Below are positions 5,063 through 5,162 of a stretch of DNA of 5,162 nucleotides, one piece after another. A program made the translations under genes and the position numbers. The stretch is taken from positions 1 to 5,162 of the forward strand of contig JAJYDP010000409.1 of NCBI GenBank assembly GCA_021777365.1, in the 5' to 3' direction. The stretch's first letter is position 1, and each line of letters opens with the position of its first letter. The stretch comes from Chloroflexota bacterium. Its GTDB lineage: Bacteria; Chloroflexota; Limnocylindria; Limnocylindrales; CSP1-4. A model generated the notes under the pieces. The model searched no databases. It was given only the letters and a program-made list of their open reading frames with translations, and was not told the origin of the DNA.

Positions 5063-5162
5063 TGGCAACGAGCAGGCGCGCATCTACTGCCGGAGCTTCC
5101 ATGCCGAGCTGGTGTCCATCGCCGGCCGCTACCGCACGTTCGAAGAGATTCCGGATGACCTC
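5061..5162 (+). other. Unidentified plus-strand open frame running off the window
   Basis: Where thiO-like sequence ends, a plus-strand frame reads as believable protein, ending SFHAELVSIAGRYRTFEEIP and two acidic residues before the window edge. Over about 31 codons nearly all third positions are G or C, while the matching minus-strand frame has many A/T third positions, so coding on the plus strand is favoured. The frame stays open upstream through the thiO fragment; GTG at 5049-5051 is the nearest possible start, but a true start may have been lost at a junction. I do not recognise the family. It faces away from the thi operon. Confidence 0.35.

Noticed and set aside
4728..5102. 124-aa version of ThiS with a 55-residue N-terminal extension
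   Set aside because: The extension overlaps the thiO reading frame and has no ThiS similarity. The inner ATG at 4937 gives a standard 69-aa ThiS.

Overview
The window is very GC-rich bacterial DNA with dense reading frames and long antisense shadow frames. It holds the end of a thiamine (thiazole) biosynthesis operon that has been broken by mobile DNA. The sequence does not fix the taxon. GC-rich environmental lineages such as Rokubacteria/Methylomirabilota-like bacteria, deltaproteobacteria or actinobacteria would all fit, and this is only a guess. Every confidently identified gene lies on the minus strand, so transcription runs from high to low coordinates.

Right part (about 3385-5062): a run of tightly packed genes, thiO (C-terminal end only), thiS, thiG and a TenI/ThiE-family gene. 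The thiO stop overlaps the thiS start (ATGA), thiG begins 4 nt after thiS, and the TenI/ThiE gene begins 21 nt after thiG. This is the classic set for making thiazole phosphate from glycine (ThiO), sulfur carried on ThiS, and deoxyxylulose phosphate (ThiG). The last gene either tautomerises the thiazole (TenI) or couples it to the pyrimidine (ThiE).

Middle (160-3380): a nested transposon. An IS1634-family element (38-bp terminal inverted repeats, 36/38 identical; about 1.93 kb without its passenger; 575-aa DDE transposase) sits inside the 3' end of the TenI/ThiE gene. A second element, ISAzo13 family (1293 bp, 404-aa DDE transposase), sits inside the first one, between its end and its transposase gene, flanked by a TTA target duplication. 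Both transposases point the same way as the thi operon and both look intact.

Left edge (58-159): the severed last 33 codons of the TenI/ThiE gene, ending in TGA, followed by 57 nt of unassigned sequence. The gene is therefore cut in two by 3.2 kb of nested IS DNA; its front half now reads into the IS end and stops after 18 foreign residues.

Right edge (about 5060-5162): the thiO frame meets a stop (5084-5086) and loses ThiO-like sequence only about 42 codons from its end. An open frame on the plus strand with strongly GC-rich third positions begins there and runs off the window. Either thiO is also truncated at a rearrangement junction, or the contig has an assembly artefact. This is the least explained part of the window.
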